Below are positions 44,104-52,608 of a DNA stretch of 64,000 nt, one piece after another. The notes beneath the pieces are model-generated. The model worked only from the letters and a program-made list of their open reading frames with translations, was not told the origin of the DNA and made no database searches. The stretch comes from SM1-46 sp002451215 (lineage in GTDB: Bacteria > Pseudomonadota > Gammaproteobacteria > Acidiferrobacterales > Sulfurifustaceae): contig DKBM01000083.1 of assembly GCA_002451215.1 (NCBI GenBank), positions 1 to 64,000 on the forward strand, read 5' to 3'. The first letter of the stretch is position 1. Every line of letters begins with the position of its first letter. The position numbers and the translations under genes were made by a program.

Positions 44104-45336
44104 TCACAACGGCAGTCCGCGTGCGAGTCGCGGCAGTTTGCCGGCCATGCCACTAGTGACGCGGATGAAACCACGCTTCACGCCCGGTAACAGGTCGACC
44201 GCCACGAGCCCGGCATTGCGCGCCAGCGCCAAGGGAAAAAGGTCGCTGGAGAAAACCCGTATCAACCCATTAGTGAAGTTGGCGATGACCAGGTTGTCGC
44301 GCCTGCGCCAGCGCGCATATCGCTCGAGCAGCGCAGCGGCACCGAGGTCGGCGCCACAGCGCTGTGCGCCGGCCAGCACCTCCGCCAGCGCCGCAACGTC
44401 GCGCAGGCCGAGGTTGAATCCCTGGCCGGCAACCGGGTGCACCGTGTGGGCGGCATTGCCGATCAACACCAGCCGTTCGCGTGCGTACTCGCGCACCTTG
44501 GTGAGAGCCAGCGGGTAGGCGGCGCGCTTGCCGAGTCGCGAGAACTCGCCCAGCCTTCCGCCGAAGCGCTCCTGTAATCCCGCGAGAAACTCGTCGTCCG
44601 GACGCGCCAGCAGCTCTTTGGCCTGCGCGCGCCGGGCGCTCCATACCACGGCATAGCGGTTCTTCGACATCGGCAGCAGCGCCAGCGGGCCGGTACTGGT
44701 GAAGCGCTCATAGGCGGTGTTGGTCACGGGACGACTCGCAGTAACGTTGGTCACGACGGCGCTCTGGTCATACTCGGTGCGCTCGGCGTCAATGCCAACA
44801 GCACTGCGCACCGTTGAGTGGGCCCCATCCGCCGCCACCACGAGGCGTGCCGTAAGTGTGCGGGTTGCCTCGCCGGCACGAATCGTCACGCTTGCCGCCG
44901 CTGGCTCGATCGAAATCGACTCCATGGCCGCTGGACAAATCCAGTCGATCGCGCTCGAAGCCTGCAGCACCGACAGCAGCGCGGCGCCGAGTACGCGGTT
45001 CTCGACCACGTACCCGAGTGCCGGCAGATTCGCATCCCGCGCCGCAAGCCGGGTAACGCCAAAGTGGCCCCGGTCCGAAACATGTATGCGCTCAATCGGC
45101 GTGACTCCACCTGCGTCGATGGCATGCCACACACCGATGGTTTCAAACACGCGCCGCGACCCGTAGGCCAGCGCGATGGTGCGGTCGTCGTAGCTCGGTT
45201 GAGTGGCCGCACTGAGCGGCACGGCCTCCACGACGGCGATCCGCAGGCCAGTCGCGCCAAGCGCACAGGCCAGGCTCGCGCCCACCATCCCACCGCCAAT
45301 GACAACGACATCGTAGCTTTCGTTGCGCGTCCCCAT
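44104..45336 (-). CDS. ubiH: 2-octaprenyl-6-methoxyphenol hydroxylase-like
   Basis: The second UbiH-family monooxygenase, about 410 residues, with VIGGGMVGASLACALGATG, VVAADGAHSTVR and LIGNAAHTVHPVAGQGFNLG. It is predicted to hydroxylate C1 of the ubiquinone precursor. The pepP-ubiH-hydroxylase order is that of E. coli (pepP-ubiH-ubiI). I use the ATG at 45336, 2 nt after the pepP stop; a TTG two codons upstream overlaps pepP. Note GNAAH where the paralogue has GDAAH. Confidence 0.88.
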   Translation of the reverse strand: MGTRNESYDVVVIGGGMVGASLACALGATGLRIAVVEAVPLSAATQPSYDDRTIALAYGSRRVFETIGVWHAIDAGGVTPIERIHVSDRGHFGVTRLAARDANLPALGYVVENRVLGAALLSVLQASSAIDWICPAAMESISIEPAAASVTIRAGEATRTLTARLVVAADGAHSTVRSAVGIDAERTEYDQSAVVTNVTASRPVTNTAYERFTSTGPLALLPMSKNRYAVVWSARRAQAKELLARPDDEFLAGLQERFGGRLGEFSRLGKRAAYPLALTKVREYARERLVLIGNAAHTVHPVAGQGFNLGLRDVAALAEVLAGAQRCGADLGAAALLERYARWRRRDNLVIANFTNGLIRVFSSDLFPLALARNAGLVAVDLLPGVKRGFIRVTSGMAGKLPRLARGLPL

Positions 45337-45338
45337 CG

Positions 45339-46658
45339 TCAACCCGAACGCATAATCGCTTCGATTTCGTCGATGCGCTTTGGGACATCGCGCGTCAGCA
45401 CTTCATTGCCCTCGCGCGTGACGTGGACATCGTCTTCGATACGGATGCCGATGTTCCACCAGCGCTCATCAATGTCTTTAGCACCGCCACCGATGTAAAG
45501 CCCCGGCTCGACCGTGAGCACCATGCCGGGCTCGAGCAAGCGCCAATTGTCGGCGACCTTGTAGTCCCCGACATCATGCACATCCATGCCGAGCCAGTGT
45601 CCGGTGCGATGCATGTAGAAGCGCTTGTAGTCGCCCTTTTCGATATGTCCCTCGACATCGCTGCCCTTGAGCAACCCCAGATCCTTCAGCCCCTGCGTGA
45701 GGACGCGCACGGCAGTATCGTGCGGCTCGTTCCAGTGCCCACCCGGCCGCGTCTTCTCGATGGCCGCGAGCTGCGCGGCCAGCACCACCTCGTAGACGGC
45801 ACGCTGTTCGCCGCGGTACTTGCCATTCACCGGAAAGGTACGCGTAATGTCTGCCGCATACCCATCAATTTCAGCGCCGGCATCGATCAACAGCAGGTCG
45901 CCATCCTTGAGGGCGGCGGCGTTCTCGGTGTAGTGCAGCACGCAGCCATTCTCTCCGCCGCCCACGATCGATGGGTAGGCCGGAAATCCCGCCCCGCCCT
46001 TCTTGAACTCGTAGAGCAACTCGGCCTCGATCTCGTACTCCATCATGCCGGGTCGACAGGCCTGCATGGCGCGACGGTGCGCGGCAGTCGAGACCTTGGC
46101 CGCCCGCTTCATGACGCGGATCTCTTCCGCACCCTTGATGAGGCGCATCTCATGCAGGATGTGATCGAGATCCACGAACTCGCCGGGTGCGTGTACGCCG
46201 TGACGCGCCTTGCCGCGAACCTCGTTGACCCAGTTCATGAGTTTCTGATCGAAACGCGGATAGCGGCCCATGCTGTAGAAAACCTTTTCGCGGTTTTCCA
46301 GCAACCCGGGCAGGATTTCGTCGATGTCGTCGATCGGAAAGGCGTCATCCGCACCGAAAAGCTCGCGCGCGCCATCCAGTCCTGCCCGGCGCCCTTCCCA
46401 GATTTCCTTTTCCGGGTTGCGCTCGCGGCAGAACAGTATGTACTCCCCCTGCGGACGACCCGGCAACAAAACGGCACAGGCCTCGGGTTCCGGGAAATGC
46501 GTGAGATAGAAGAAATCGCTGTCCGGCCGAAACGGGTAGTCGACGTCGCGATTGCGAGCGCGTACCGGTGCAGTCGGCAGAATCGCAATTCCACCGTCCA
46601 TCTGCGTCATCACGTCGCGCCTGCGCTTGGCAAACACCTTCTGGTCCATGTTGGCCAT
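45339..46658 (-). CDS. pepP: Xaa-Pro aminopeptidase PepP
   Basis: A 439-residue M24B metallopeptidase that removes N-terminal residues preceding proline. The five metal ligands are visible: LIDAGAEIDGYAADITRTFP (two Asp), HRTGHWLGMDVHDVG (His), TVEPGLYI (Glu) and IRIEDDV (Glu). The N-terminal domain (1-170) is the usual creatinase-like extension. The ygfB homologue that precedes pepP in E. coli lies separately, at 48253. Long plus-strand frames over this gene are shadows. Confidence 0.94.
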   Translation of the reverse strand: MANMDQKVFAKRRRDVMTQMDGGIAILPTAPVRARNRDVDYPFRPDSDFFYLTHFPEPEACAVLLPGRPQGEYILFCRERNPEKEIWEGRRAGLDGARELFGADDAFPIDDIDEILPGLLENREKVFYSMGRYPRFDQKLMNWVNEVRGKARHGVHAPGEFVDLDHILHEMRLIKGAEEIRVMKRAAKVSTAAHRRAMQACRPGMMEYEIEAELLYEFKKGGAGFPAYPSIVGGGENGCVLHYTENAAALKDGDLLLIDAGAEIDGYAADITRTFPVNGKYRGEQRAVYEVVLAAQLAAIEKTRPGGHWNEPHDTAVRVLTQGLKDLGLLKGSDVEGHIEKGDYKRFYMHRTGHWLGMDVHDVGDYKVADNWRLLEPGMVLTVEPGLYIGGGAKDIDERWWNIGIRIEDDVHVTREGNEVLTRDVPKRIDEIEAIMRSG

Positions 46659-46738
46659 TATGCCAGAGCCGAAGAGTCACTCGCAGGGCATGACCGGGCT
46701 CGGCAGCCCCCTCTGCGGGTTCCCCGACCCCCCCCGGA

Positions 46739-46767
46739 TTAACGTTACGTTCGTTTGGGTCTACAAT
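46739..46767 (+). promoter_or_regulatory. predicted sigma-70 promoter
   Basis: TTAACG (46739-46744), 17 bp, TACAAT (46762-46767) forms a fair sigma-70 promoter, with transcription predicted near 46774, about 70 bp before the PA2779-like gene. Confidence 0.5.
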
Positions 46768-46844
46768 CGCAGCGGTCAAGGGTGGAAATCGTCCAGGTTG
46801 GGCGTGCCAACCGAAAAGCCTTTCTCTCACTCAGGAGACTTTTC

Positions 46845-47264
46845 ATGTTAATCATTCGTCAAATCGCAAAACCGGTGTCGTACCTGGTGTCTGCTGGTCT
46901 GTTGGTGCTATCGCTGCATGTACCGATGGCGCAAGCCGCACTTGTGGGCACGGAAACCGTCACCACGTCGGCGCAGGCGCGGCAAGACCGCGATCGCATC
47001 GGCGCGCTGCTCGCGCGCGACGAGGTCAAGGCGCAGTTCGTGGCCTACGGCGTGCAGCCGGAAGTGGTACAGGCACGCGTCGACAGTCTGACGGATCAGG
47101 AGATCCATAGCCTCGCTGGCAAGCTCGATGAACTTCCGGCCGGCGGTTCTGCTCTCGGCACAGTGCTTGGCATTGCCCTTGTCGTGTTTCTGGTGCTGCT
47201 CTTCACCGACATCATGGGCTGGACCAGCGTGTTCCCCTTTACCAAGAAGGGATCCGCCCGGTAG
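46845..47264 (+). CDS. PA2779-like exported membrane-anchored protein
   Basis: A 139-residue protein with a signal peptide (MLIIRQIAKPVSYLVSAGLL...MAQA), a helical periplasmic domain (TTSAQARQDRDRIGALLARDEVKAQ...GVQPEVVQARVDSLTDQEI) and a C-terminal membrane segment (LGIALVVFLVLLFTDIMG). It belongs to the family represented by Pseudomonas PA2779, which is nearly always followed by a C39-like peptidase gene, as here. Function unknown. AGGAG precedes the ATG; the stop codon shares its last base with the next GTG. Confidence 0.8.
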   Translation: MLIIRQIAKPVSYLVSAGLLVLSLHVPMAQAALVGTETVTTSAQARQDRDRIGALLARDEVKAQFVAYGVQPEVVQARVDSLTDQEIHSLAGKLDELPAGGSALGTVLGIALVVFLVLLFTDIMGWTSVFPFTKKGSAR

Positions 47265-48247
47265 TGAAGCGCCGAGTAGCGATCGGTCACAAACAAACCG
47301 CCCGGCTCATGCCGGGCGGTTTGTTTGTGGTGCTCGCCATGCTGTTGGGCGCGTGCGCAACACCGCAGAGCGACCGCTTGCTTGCGACTGCGTCGGCCTT
47401 CCAGCAGCCGGTCGAGCTCACCGCGGTGCCGTTCTTCCCGCAGGACGAGTACCAATGCGGGCCGGCCTCACTCGCGATGCTTCTCAACTGGTCGGGCGAG
47501 GCGATCGAGCCCGCCGCCCTCACGCCGCAGGTCTACCTGCCCGAGCGCCACGGCAGCCTGCAGCTCGAAATCCTGGCGGCGGCGCGGAACCATGGGCGCA
47601 TCCCGTACGTGCTGCGCCCGGAGCTCGAATCGGTCTTCGCCGAACTCGTCGCCGGCCACCCGGTGCTGGTGCTGCAGAACCTGGCACTCGACTGGCACCC
47701 ACAGTGGCACTACGCGGTTGTCATCGGCTTCGACCTGCCGCGCGCCGAAGTGGTGCTGCGCTCCGGCGCGGAAGCGCGCCTCGCAATGCCACTGCGTGTC
47801 TTCGAGCGCACCTGGGCGCGCGCTGACTACTGGGCCGTGGTGGTGCTGCCGCCCGAGCAGCTGCCGGCCACGGCCGAGGAGTCGCGTTACCTGCAAAGCG
47901 TCGCAGCACTGGAGAGGCAGCAACGCTACGAGCAGGCCGCCGCAGGTTACGCGGCGACGCTGACTCGCTGGCCGAAGAGCCTGGGCGCGCTGATCGGACT
48001 GGGCAACAGCCGATACGCGCTTGGCCAGTACGCAGCAGCGAGCGATGCGTTTCGCCTGGCCACTCGGACGCATCCCGAATCCGGGGATGCCTTTAACAAT
48101 CTTGCCCACGTTTTAGCTACCCAGGGAAAACTTGATGAGGCGGCGCAGGCTGCTGACCAGGCAATCGCCATTGGCGGCCGCCATCTCGAAACCTATCGCC
48201 GAACGGCAGAAGAGATTCGCGCACGACGTGAAAATCGCAATCTATAG
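47264..48247 (+). CDS. PA2778-like C39-type cysteine peptidase lipoprotein with TPRs
   Basis: A 327-residue lipoprotein (lipobox LLGAC, residues 27-31) with a papain-like C39 domain and a C-terminal TPR region (about 205-320). The catalytic pair is C65 in YQCGPASLAMLL and H149 in WHYAVVIGF. It pairs with the PA2779-like gene. Translation could begin at the GTG overlapping that gene's stop (positively charged signal n-region, my choice) or at an ATG at 47309, which lies in the loop of a 17-bp hairpin. Substrate and function are not known; bacteriocin-type leader cleavage seems unlikely without an ABC exporter. Confidence 0.78.
   Translation: MKRRVAIGHKQTARLMPGGLFVVLAMLLGACATPQSDRLLATASAFQQPVELTAVPFFPQDEYQCGPASLAMLLNWSGEAIEPAALTPQVYLPERHGSLQLEILAAARNHGRIPYVLRPELESVFAELVAGHPVLVLQNLALDWHPQWHYAVVIGFDLPRAEVVLRSGAEARLAMPLRVFERTWARADYWAVVVLPPEQLPATAEESRYLQSVAALERQQRYEQAAAGYAATLTRWPKSLGALIGLGNSRYALGQYAAASDAFRLATRTHPESGDAFNNLAHVLATQGKLDEAAQAADQAIAIGGRHLETYRRTAEEIRARRENRNL
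47290..47327 (+). terminator. 17-bp perfect hairpin across the start of the C39 gene
   Basis: CAAACAAACCGCCCGGC and GCCGGGCGGTTTGTTTG pair perfectly around a TCAT loop. The T-rich 3' arm makes it look like an intrinsic terminator for the PA2779-like gene, yet it lies inside the reading frame of the C39 gene, so it could act as an attenuator or translational switch. Confidence 0.65.
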
Positions 48248-48252
48248 CCCTG

Positions 48253-48798
48253 CTATGGCGATGCCTTCACAGTGCGCCGACACTCCTCGTATACATGTCC
48301 CACGCCAGCGCGCAAATACTCCACCAACTCGGCATAGGCGCGCTCTTCCTCTTCCGTCGGCGCCTGCGGCGGTTCCGCTTCGCCGATGGACAGCAAATCA
48401 TGTATGAACTCACCACCCTCGCCCGGTAATGCGCCGGCGTCGCGAACACCGGCGGCCAGCAGTCCGTCCAGGAAGCCGCGACACCAGCCCGCCAGTGCTT
48501 CGACCCGTTCAGAGAGCGGAGATTCCTCGGGCGGTAGCAACGGCTCGAAACTGAACTCCTCGCTTCGCAGTTGCGCCTCGGTCCACTCACACAGGCGCTC
48601 GATCAGCGCCGGCAGCGCGCTGCCGGTCAGCGGAATCTCGCCGAGTACGATCCGCTGCCAGTCTGGTGGTAGCTGCGGTGTGCACAGCAATCCGGTTAGC
48701 GCGCCGTGCACCTCGGCGGCACTTGTCACCAGATCGTCGGCGACGAGTGCCTCGGTAAGTTGCTGGTAATCCACCGGGGGAGATTCGCTGGCCGACAC
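48253..48798 (-). CDS. UPF0149 (YgfB/YecA-like) family protein
   Basis: A 181-residue acidic, helical protein of the UPF0149 family: VTSAAEVHGALTGLLC, CRGFLDGLLAAG and the acidic tail EEEERAYAELVEYLR. YgfB in Pseudomonas modulates transcription of beta-lactamase-related genes through AlpA, but the role here is open. GTG start with GGAG upstream. In E. coli it lies directly before pepP; here it is separated from pepP by the PA2779/PA2778-like pair, and is divergent from the zapA unit. Confidence 0.85.
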   Translation of the reverse strand: MSASESPPVDYQQLTEALVADDLVTSAAEVHGALTGLLCTPQLPPDWQRIVLGEIPLTGSALPALIERLCEWTEAQLRSEEFSFEPLLPPEESPLSERVEALAGWCRGFLDGLLAAGVRDAGALPGEGGEFIHDLLSIGEAEPPQAPTEEEERAYAELVEYLRAGVGHVYEECRRTVKASP

Positions 48799-48897
48799 CG
48801 GTAACTCCGACTGGTATGGGGAGAAGCGCGCAGTCTAGCACCTGGGACCGGCAGGGCGTTGACCGCATGGCGGCACATACCTAATATTGCCTACAAC

Positions 48898-49125
48898 ATG
48901 GCCGCTACTCGTGCCCGCTCGCAAAACGACGATTTGAAGGTACTCGAGAGTCGAGTGGAAGAACTCATCGAGCGCGTGCGGCGTTTGCAGCACGAGAACG
49001 AATCGCTTCGCTCGCGCCATGATGTTCTGAGCGAGAAGCACGTCAAGCTCGCCGAGAAGACGCGCATTGCGCGCGAGCGCATCGAATCGATGATCGGGCG
49101 ACTCAAGGCGCTCGAACGCACCTGA
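48898..49125 (+). CDS. small coiled-coil protein (TIGR02449-like)
   Basis: A 75-residue, entirely helical protein with heptad pattern from LKVLESRVEELIERVRRLQ to MIGRLKALE, similar to the small family commonly found just before zapA in gammaproteobacteria. It ends 7 nt before zapA and is certainly co-transcribed. A structural role linked to the divisome is plausible from position only. I use the ATG at 48898; the frame is open 13 codons further up. Confidence 0.78.
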   Translation: MAATRARSQNDDLKVLESRVEELIERVRRLQHENESLRSRHDVLSEKHVKLAEKTRIARERIESMIGRLKALERT

Positions 49126-49132
49126 GTCATCG

Positions 49133-49435
49133 ATGAAGGATAATCCGGACATCACGAGCGTCACAATCCTTGGCAAGGATTTCATGGTGGCGTGCCCGGA
49201 AAATGAGCGCGCCGGACTGTTCGCGGCGGCGCGACTGCTCGACAGCAAGATGCGTGAGATCCAGGCGAGCGGCAAGGTCATCGGTACCGAACGCTGTGCC
49301 ATCATGGCAGCGCTAAACATTGCGCACGAGCTACTCGAATTGCAGTCTCGCGGCGGACTGCCGGATGATGTCACCGAGCGCCTGCGTTCCCTGCAGGACC
49401 GCATTGATAGCGCGCTCGCGCAGTCGCACCAATAG
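49133..49435 (+). CDS. zapA: cell division protein ZapA
   Basis: A 100-residue ZapA that cross-links FtsZ protofilaments. The N-terminal globular part has VTILGKDFMVACPENERAGL and the dimerising helix LLDSKMREIQASG, then a C-terminal coiled coil to SALAQSHQ. It is followed at once by 6S RNA and fau, the canonical zapA-ssrS-fau order. Confidence 0.93.
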   Translation: MKDNPDITSVTILGKDFMVACPENERAGLFAAARLLDSKMREIQASGKVIGTERCAIMAALNIAHELLELQSRGGLPDDVTERLRSLQDRIDSALAQSHQ

Positions 49436-49438
49436 GTA

Positions 49439-49444
49439 TATAGT
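49439..49444 (+). promoter_or_regulatory. -10 element of 6S RNA
   Basis: TATAGT, within TATATAGT directly after the zapA stop, is placed 6 nt before the inferred 5' end of 6S RNA. Confidence 0.5.
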
Positions 49445-49449
49445 GATTC

Positions 49450-49640
49450 TGCGTCCCCTGCGGTGCAGGTGACCGTTCCCGAAATCCTCTGAACCTATAA
49501 GCTCAGTCTCGGGGACCGACCGTCGGTGCTGGTGTGCAAGCCCGCCTCGTAGCGGGAAGCCTGAAAGCACCATGAAGGTCCCCACTTGAACCACACGGTT
49601 CAAGGCCACGGGAGCGGCACGGCATTCGCGGAGGGCGCCT
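49450..49640 (+). ncRNA. ssrS: 6S RNA
   Basis: The region between zapA and fau is the usual site of 6S RNA, the roughly 185-nt regulator that mimics an open promoter and sequesters sigma-70 polymerase. The 5' segment GCGTCCCCTGCGGTGC can pair with the 3' segment around GCATTCGCGGAGGGCGC to form the closing stem. The conserved 3' part CACTTGAACC followed by GGTTCAAGGCCACGG (49583-49611) closely resembles the ACCTTGAACCAAGGGTTCAAGG region of E. coli 6S RNA. Ends are estimated to within about 5 nt. Confidence 0.85.
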
Positions 49641-49675
49641 TTCCATTCCAGATCCCCGATCACCCGCGCCTTCGC

Positions 49676-50281
49676 TTGTCCACGGATTTCGAAAAACCGG
49701 AACTGCGTCGCGCCCTGCGGGCACGACGACACGCGCTTTCGCCGCAACTGCGTGAACGCGCGGCCGATGCGTTGGCGGCGAATGCGGCGGCGCTGCGCGT
49801 CTGGCAGGTGGCGAGGCGAATCGGGTTTTATCTCCCCAACGATAGCGAGATAGACCCGATGCCGCTCATGGCGCGTGCGCAGTCGCGCGGCAAGTGTTGC
49901 TACCTGCCCGTGCTCTCGCGCATCAACGGCGATCGCTTGTGGTTCGCGCCGTTGCAGCACGACACCCCGATGCGCGCCAACCGCTTCGGGATTCCCGAAC
50001 CACGCGTGTTACCGCGCGAGCTGGTACGCGCCGCCGCGCTGGATCTCATCCTGATGCCGCTCGTAGGTTTCGACGCCGATGGCAACCGTCTCGGCATGGG
50101 CGGGGGCTTCTACGACCGCAGTCTCGACTTTCTGCGCGGGCGCCGATTCTGGCGCAAACCGCATCTCGTCGGCCTGGCCTATGATTTTCAGCGGGTCGAC
50201 GCACTCCCCGTCAATGACTGGGATGTGCCGCTGATGTCTATTGTGACCGATCGCCACACCTATATTACCGCCCAGCCCTGA
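49676..50281 (+). CDS. fau: 5-formyltetrahydrofolate cyclo-ligase
   Basis: A protein of about 201 residues of the 5-FTHF cyclo-ligase family (YgfA), which converts 5-formyl-THF to 5,10-methenyl-THF with ATP. Recognisable are ELRRALRARRHALSP at the N-terminus, FYLPNDSEIDPMPLM, and the signature LILMPLVGFDADGNRLGMGGGFYDR. The start is uncertain: no ATG fits, and the TTG of LSTDFEKPELRR just after the 6S RNA end is my choice; a TTG inside the RNA is less likely. It can be made from the 6S RNA transcript by readthrough, as in E. coli. Confidence 0.82.
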   Translation: MSTDFEKPELRRALRARRHALSPQLRERAADALAANAAALRVWQVARRIGFYLPNDSEIDPMPLMARAQSRGKCCYLPVLSRINGDRLWFAPLQHDTPMRANRFGIPEPRVLPRELVRAAALDLILMPLVGFDADGNRLGMGGGFYDRSLDFLRGRRFWRKPHLVGLAYDFQRVDALPVNDWDVPLMSIVTDRHTYITAQP

Positions 50282-50299
50282 CGCACGACCGGATCTTCG

Positions 50300-50967
50300 A
50301 TGAGACTGCTCTTCCTTGGTGATGTAATGGCGGCGCCCGGTCGGCGAGTGGTCAGTCGCCACCTGCCGGGCCTGCGTGAGGAGCTGGCGCCCGATGTCGT
50401 CGTCGCCAACGCCGAAAACATCGCGGGCGGCGCAGGTATCACGCCCGAGACCGCCGTCGAGCTTTTCGCCGCCGGCGTGGACGTACTAACCAACGGCAAC
50501 CATGCCTGGGACAAGCGCGAGGCGCTCGACTACATCCAGCGCGAGCCGCGTCTGCTGCGTCCGCATAACTACCCANNGCCGACGAGGTGCTGGCTGCAAG
50601 GCCTGCGGACGTCAAGGCGATATTTGTCGACTTTCATGCGGAGGTCACCAGCGAAAAGCATGCGCTTGCCTGGTACCTGAACGGACGTGTTAGCGCCGTC
50701 GTTGGCACCCACACCCACGTGCCGACTGCCGACGAACGCGTACTGCCGGGCGGCACGGCGTATCTGACCGACGTCGGCATGTGTGGCTGCTATGACTCCG
50801 TCATTGGGCTCGACACCGAAAAGGCTATCCGCCGTTTTGTGGACAAATTACCAGAGCGCTTTGATACGGCCGAAGGCAGGGCAACGCTGTGCGGCGCCCT
50901 GATTGACATCGACTCGGCGAACGGCAAGGCGACGGCTATCCGGCGCGTGAGCGTCGCGGAAGATTAG
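50300..50967 (+). CDS. YmdB/TIGR00282-family phosphodiesterase, broken by assembly gap
   Basis: A calcineurin-like phosphoesterase of the YmdB type. The first 92 codons carry GDVMAAPGR (D8), AENIAGG (E39, N40) and TNGNHAWD (N67, H68). The NN run at 50576-50577 then shifts the frame. The rest, from ADEVLAA, carries IFVDFHAEVTSEK and GTHTHVPTADERVLPGGTAY. Compared with the roughly 265-residue family, about 45 residues (GTPG... to the motif-rich middle) are missing at the gap, so I read one intact gene with lost bases, not a pseudogene. Reported members cleave cyclic nucleotides. Confidence 0.82.
50576..50577. other. assembly gap (NN) inside YmdB-like gene
   Basis: The family alignment implies about 130-140 missing bases here, and the frame differs on the two sides. 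Confidence 0.85.
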
Positions 50968-50974
50968 CACCCCG

Positions 50975-51445
50975 ATGCACTACTGGTTGATGAAGTCGGA
51001 GCCGGATGTGTTCAGCATCACTGATCTCGCCCGACGCCCGCGGCGACAGGCTCCCTGGGATGGCGTGCGCAACTATCAGGCACGCAACTTTCTACGAGCC
51101 ATGAAGAAAGGTGATCTGGCGTTCTTCTATCACTCGAGCTGCCCGGCGCCCGGCGTATATGGCATCGTCGAAATCTGCCGGGAAGCCTATCCCGATCCCA
51201 CCGCCTGCAACCCAGCAAGCGAATACTACGACCCAAAAAGCACTTCTGATCAGCCACGCTGGTTTATGGTCGACGTGCGCCTGAAACGAACATTCCGCTC
51301 GCCCACCCTGCTCGATGCCATTCGAAACGAGAAATCGCTGCGCGACATGCAGCTGGTACAGCGGGGCAGCCGGCTGTCGGTAATGCCGGTGACCGCCAGG
51401 GAATGGAAGACTATTCTCAAACTCACTGGAGAGAAAAACACATGA
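50975..51445 (+). CDS. EVE-domain protein
   Basis: A 156-residue single EVE (PUA-like) domain: YWLMKSEPDVFSITDL, WDGVRNYQARNFLRAMKKGD and FFYHSSCPAPGVYGIVEI. EVE domains bind modified bases in DNA or RNA. Starts 7 nt after the phosphodiesterase gene, and its stop overlaps the next start (ATGA), so the three genes form one unit. Ligand unknown. Confidence 0.9.
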   Translation: MHYWLMKSEPDVFSITDLARRPRRQAPWDGVRNYQARNFLRAMKKGDLAFFYHSSCPAPGVYGIVEICREAYPDPTACNPASEYYDPKSTSDQPRWFMVDVRLKRTFRSPTLLDAIRNEKSLRDMQLVQRGSRLSVMPVTAREWKTILKLTGEKNT

Positions 51446-52029
51446 AAAAGCTTGGCATCACGATGCTCACGGTTCTCACGCTGGCAGCCGCGAACCTCGC
51501 CACGGGCAACGAAATTGCGGCAAATCCAAGGGTGCGCCTTACTACCAGCGCCGGCGTGATTGAAATCGAGCTCGACGCGAAAAAAGCGCCAAACACAGTC
51601 CGGAATTTCCTCGAGTATGTGGATGCCGGCTTCTACAATGGAACGGTTTTTCACCGCGTGATTCCGGGCTTCATGATCCAGGCCGGTGGCTTTCAGCCGG
51701 GAATGAAGGAGAAGACGACGCGCACACCCATTCGTAACGAGGCCGACAACGGGCTGAAGAACCTTTCCGGCACCATCGCGATGGCACGTACCCCGGACCC
51801 GCATTCGGCCTCGGCGCAGTTCTTCATCAACACAGTGGACAACGCATTTCTCGATCACCGCGACAAGAGCACGCAGGGCTGGGGCTACTGTGTGTTTGGA
51901 AAGGTCACCAAGGGCATGGACGTGGTGCGCAAGATCGAAGCGGCACCGACCCACCGCTTCGGCCAATACCAAGACGTGCCCGCCAAGGACGTCGTCATCA
52001 CGCGCGCCGAACGGGTAAAGAAAAAGTAA
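51442..52029 (+). CDS. exported cyclophilin-type peptidyl-prolyl isomerase
   Basis: A 195-residue PpiA-like cyclophilin with a signal peptide (MKKLGITMLTVLTLAAANLATG). The domain has FHRVIPGFMIQAGGF with the catalytic Arg, and GTIAMARTPDPHSASAQFFI. It is expected in the periplasm. Start chosen at the ATG overlapping the EVE stop. Confidence 0.92.
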   Translation: MKKLGITMLTVLTLAAANLATGNEIAANPRVRLTTSAGVIEIELDAKKAPNTVRNFLEYVDAGFYNGTVFHRVIPGFMIQAGGFQPGMKEKTTRTPIRNEADNGLKNLSGTIAMARTPDPHSASAQFFINTVDNAFLDHRDKSTQGWGYCVFGKVTKGMDVVRKIEAAPTHRFGQYQDVPAKDVVITRAERVKKK

Positions 52030-52045
52030 TCCCCTCGCCGCGTTG

Positions 52046-52465
52046 TCAGCTTTTCTGGGCTTTCAACAGGTCTCGAATGTCGGTTAGCAACTGCTCTTCC
52101 TTCGACGGTGCGGGCGGGGGCGCGGCAGCAGCTTCCTGCTTCTTCGTCTTCATCATCCAACCCAGAAACTTGACTATGAATAAGTAGAGCGCGAAGGCAA
52201 CGACCAGAAAATTCACCAATTCACCGATGAACAGCCCGTAGGGGACCTCCTTGGCCCCGACCGCCAGCTTCCAGCCGAGATAGCCCTGCTCGCCTGGCAT
52301 GAGCAGACTCACGAACGGCATGATGATGTGCTTCACCAGCGAGTCGACAATCTTGCCGAATGCGGCCCCGATGATGACGCCGACTGCAAGATCAATGACG
52401 TTTCCCTTGAGCGCGAAGTTCTTGAACTCCTCGAATAGCGACAAGGCCTTGTTGGCGTTGCTCAT
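52046..52465 (-). CDS. mscL: large-conductance mechanosensitive channel MscL
   Basis: A 139-residue homopentameric osmotic safety valve. The N-terminal helix FKNFALKGNVIDLAVGVIIGAAFGK and second membrane helix NFLVVAFALYLFIV are typical, as is the C-terminal EEQLLTDIRDLL bundle. The ATG at 52465 has AGGAGA upstream. It converges with the cyclophilin gene. Confidence 0.95.
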   Translation of the reverse strand: MSNANKALSLFEEFKNFALKGNVIDLAVGVIIGAAFGKIVDSLVKHIIMPFVSLLMPGEQGYLGWKLAVGAKEVPYGLFIGELVNFLVVAFALYLFIVKFLGWMMKTKKQEAAAAPPPAPSKEEQLLTDIRDLLKAQKS

Positions 52466-52608
52466 GATCAACTCTCCTGTCAGTGGTTAAAGGCGGCGCA
52501 CCGCATGGGCCGCGCCGCCATCATAATCCCAGACCGCGTCGGCCGGCAGGCTTCGCGCCGAATGCGCGCGTGCGGTAAGCTGCAACCTCGCCATTCTGGA
52601 GGAATGCC

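Noticed and set aside
45423..46742. 439-codon plus-strand frame opposite pepP
   Set aside because: Shadow of a gene with all five metal ligands.
50300..50967. YmdB-like gene as a pseudogene
   Set aside because: The break coincides with NN and both halves keep all motifs; missing assembly sequence explains it.
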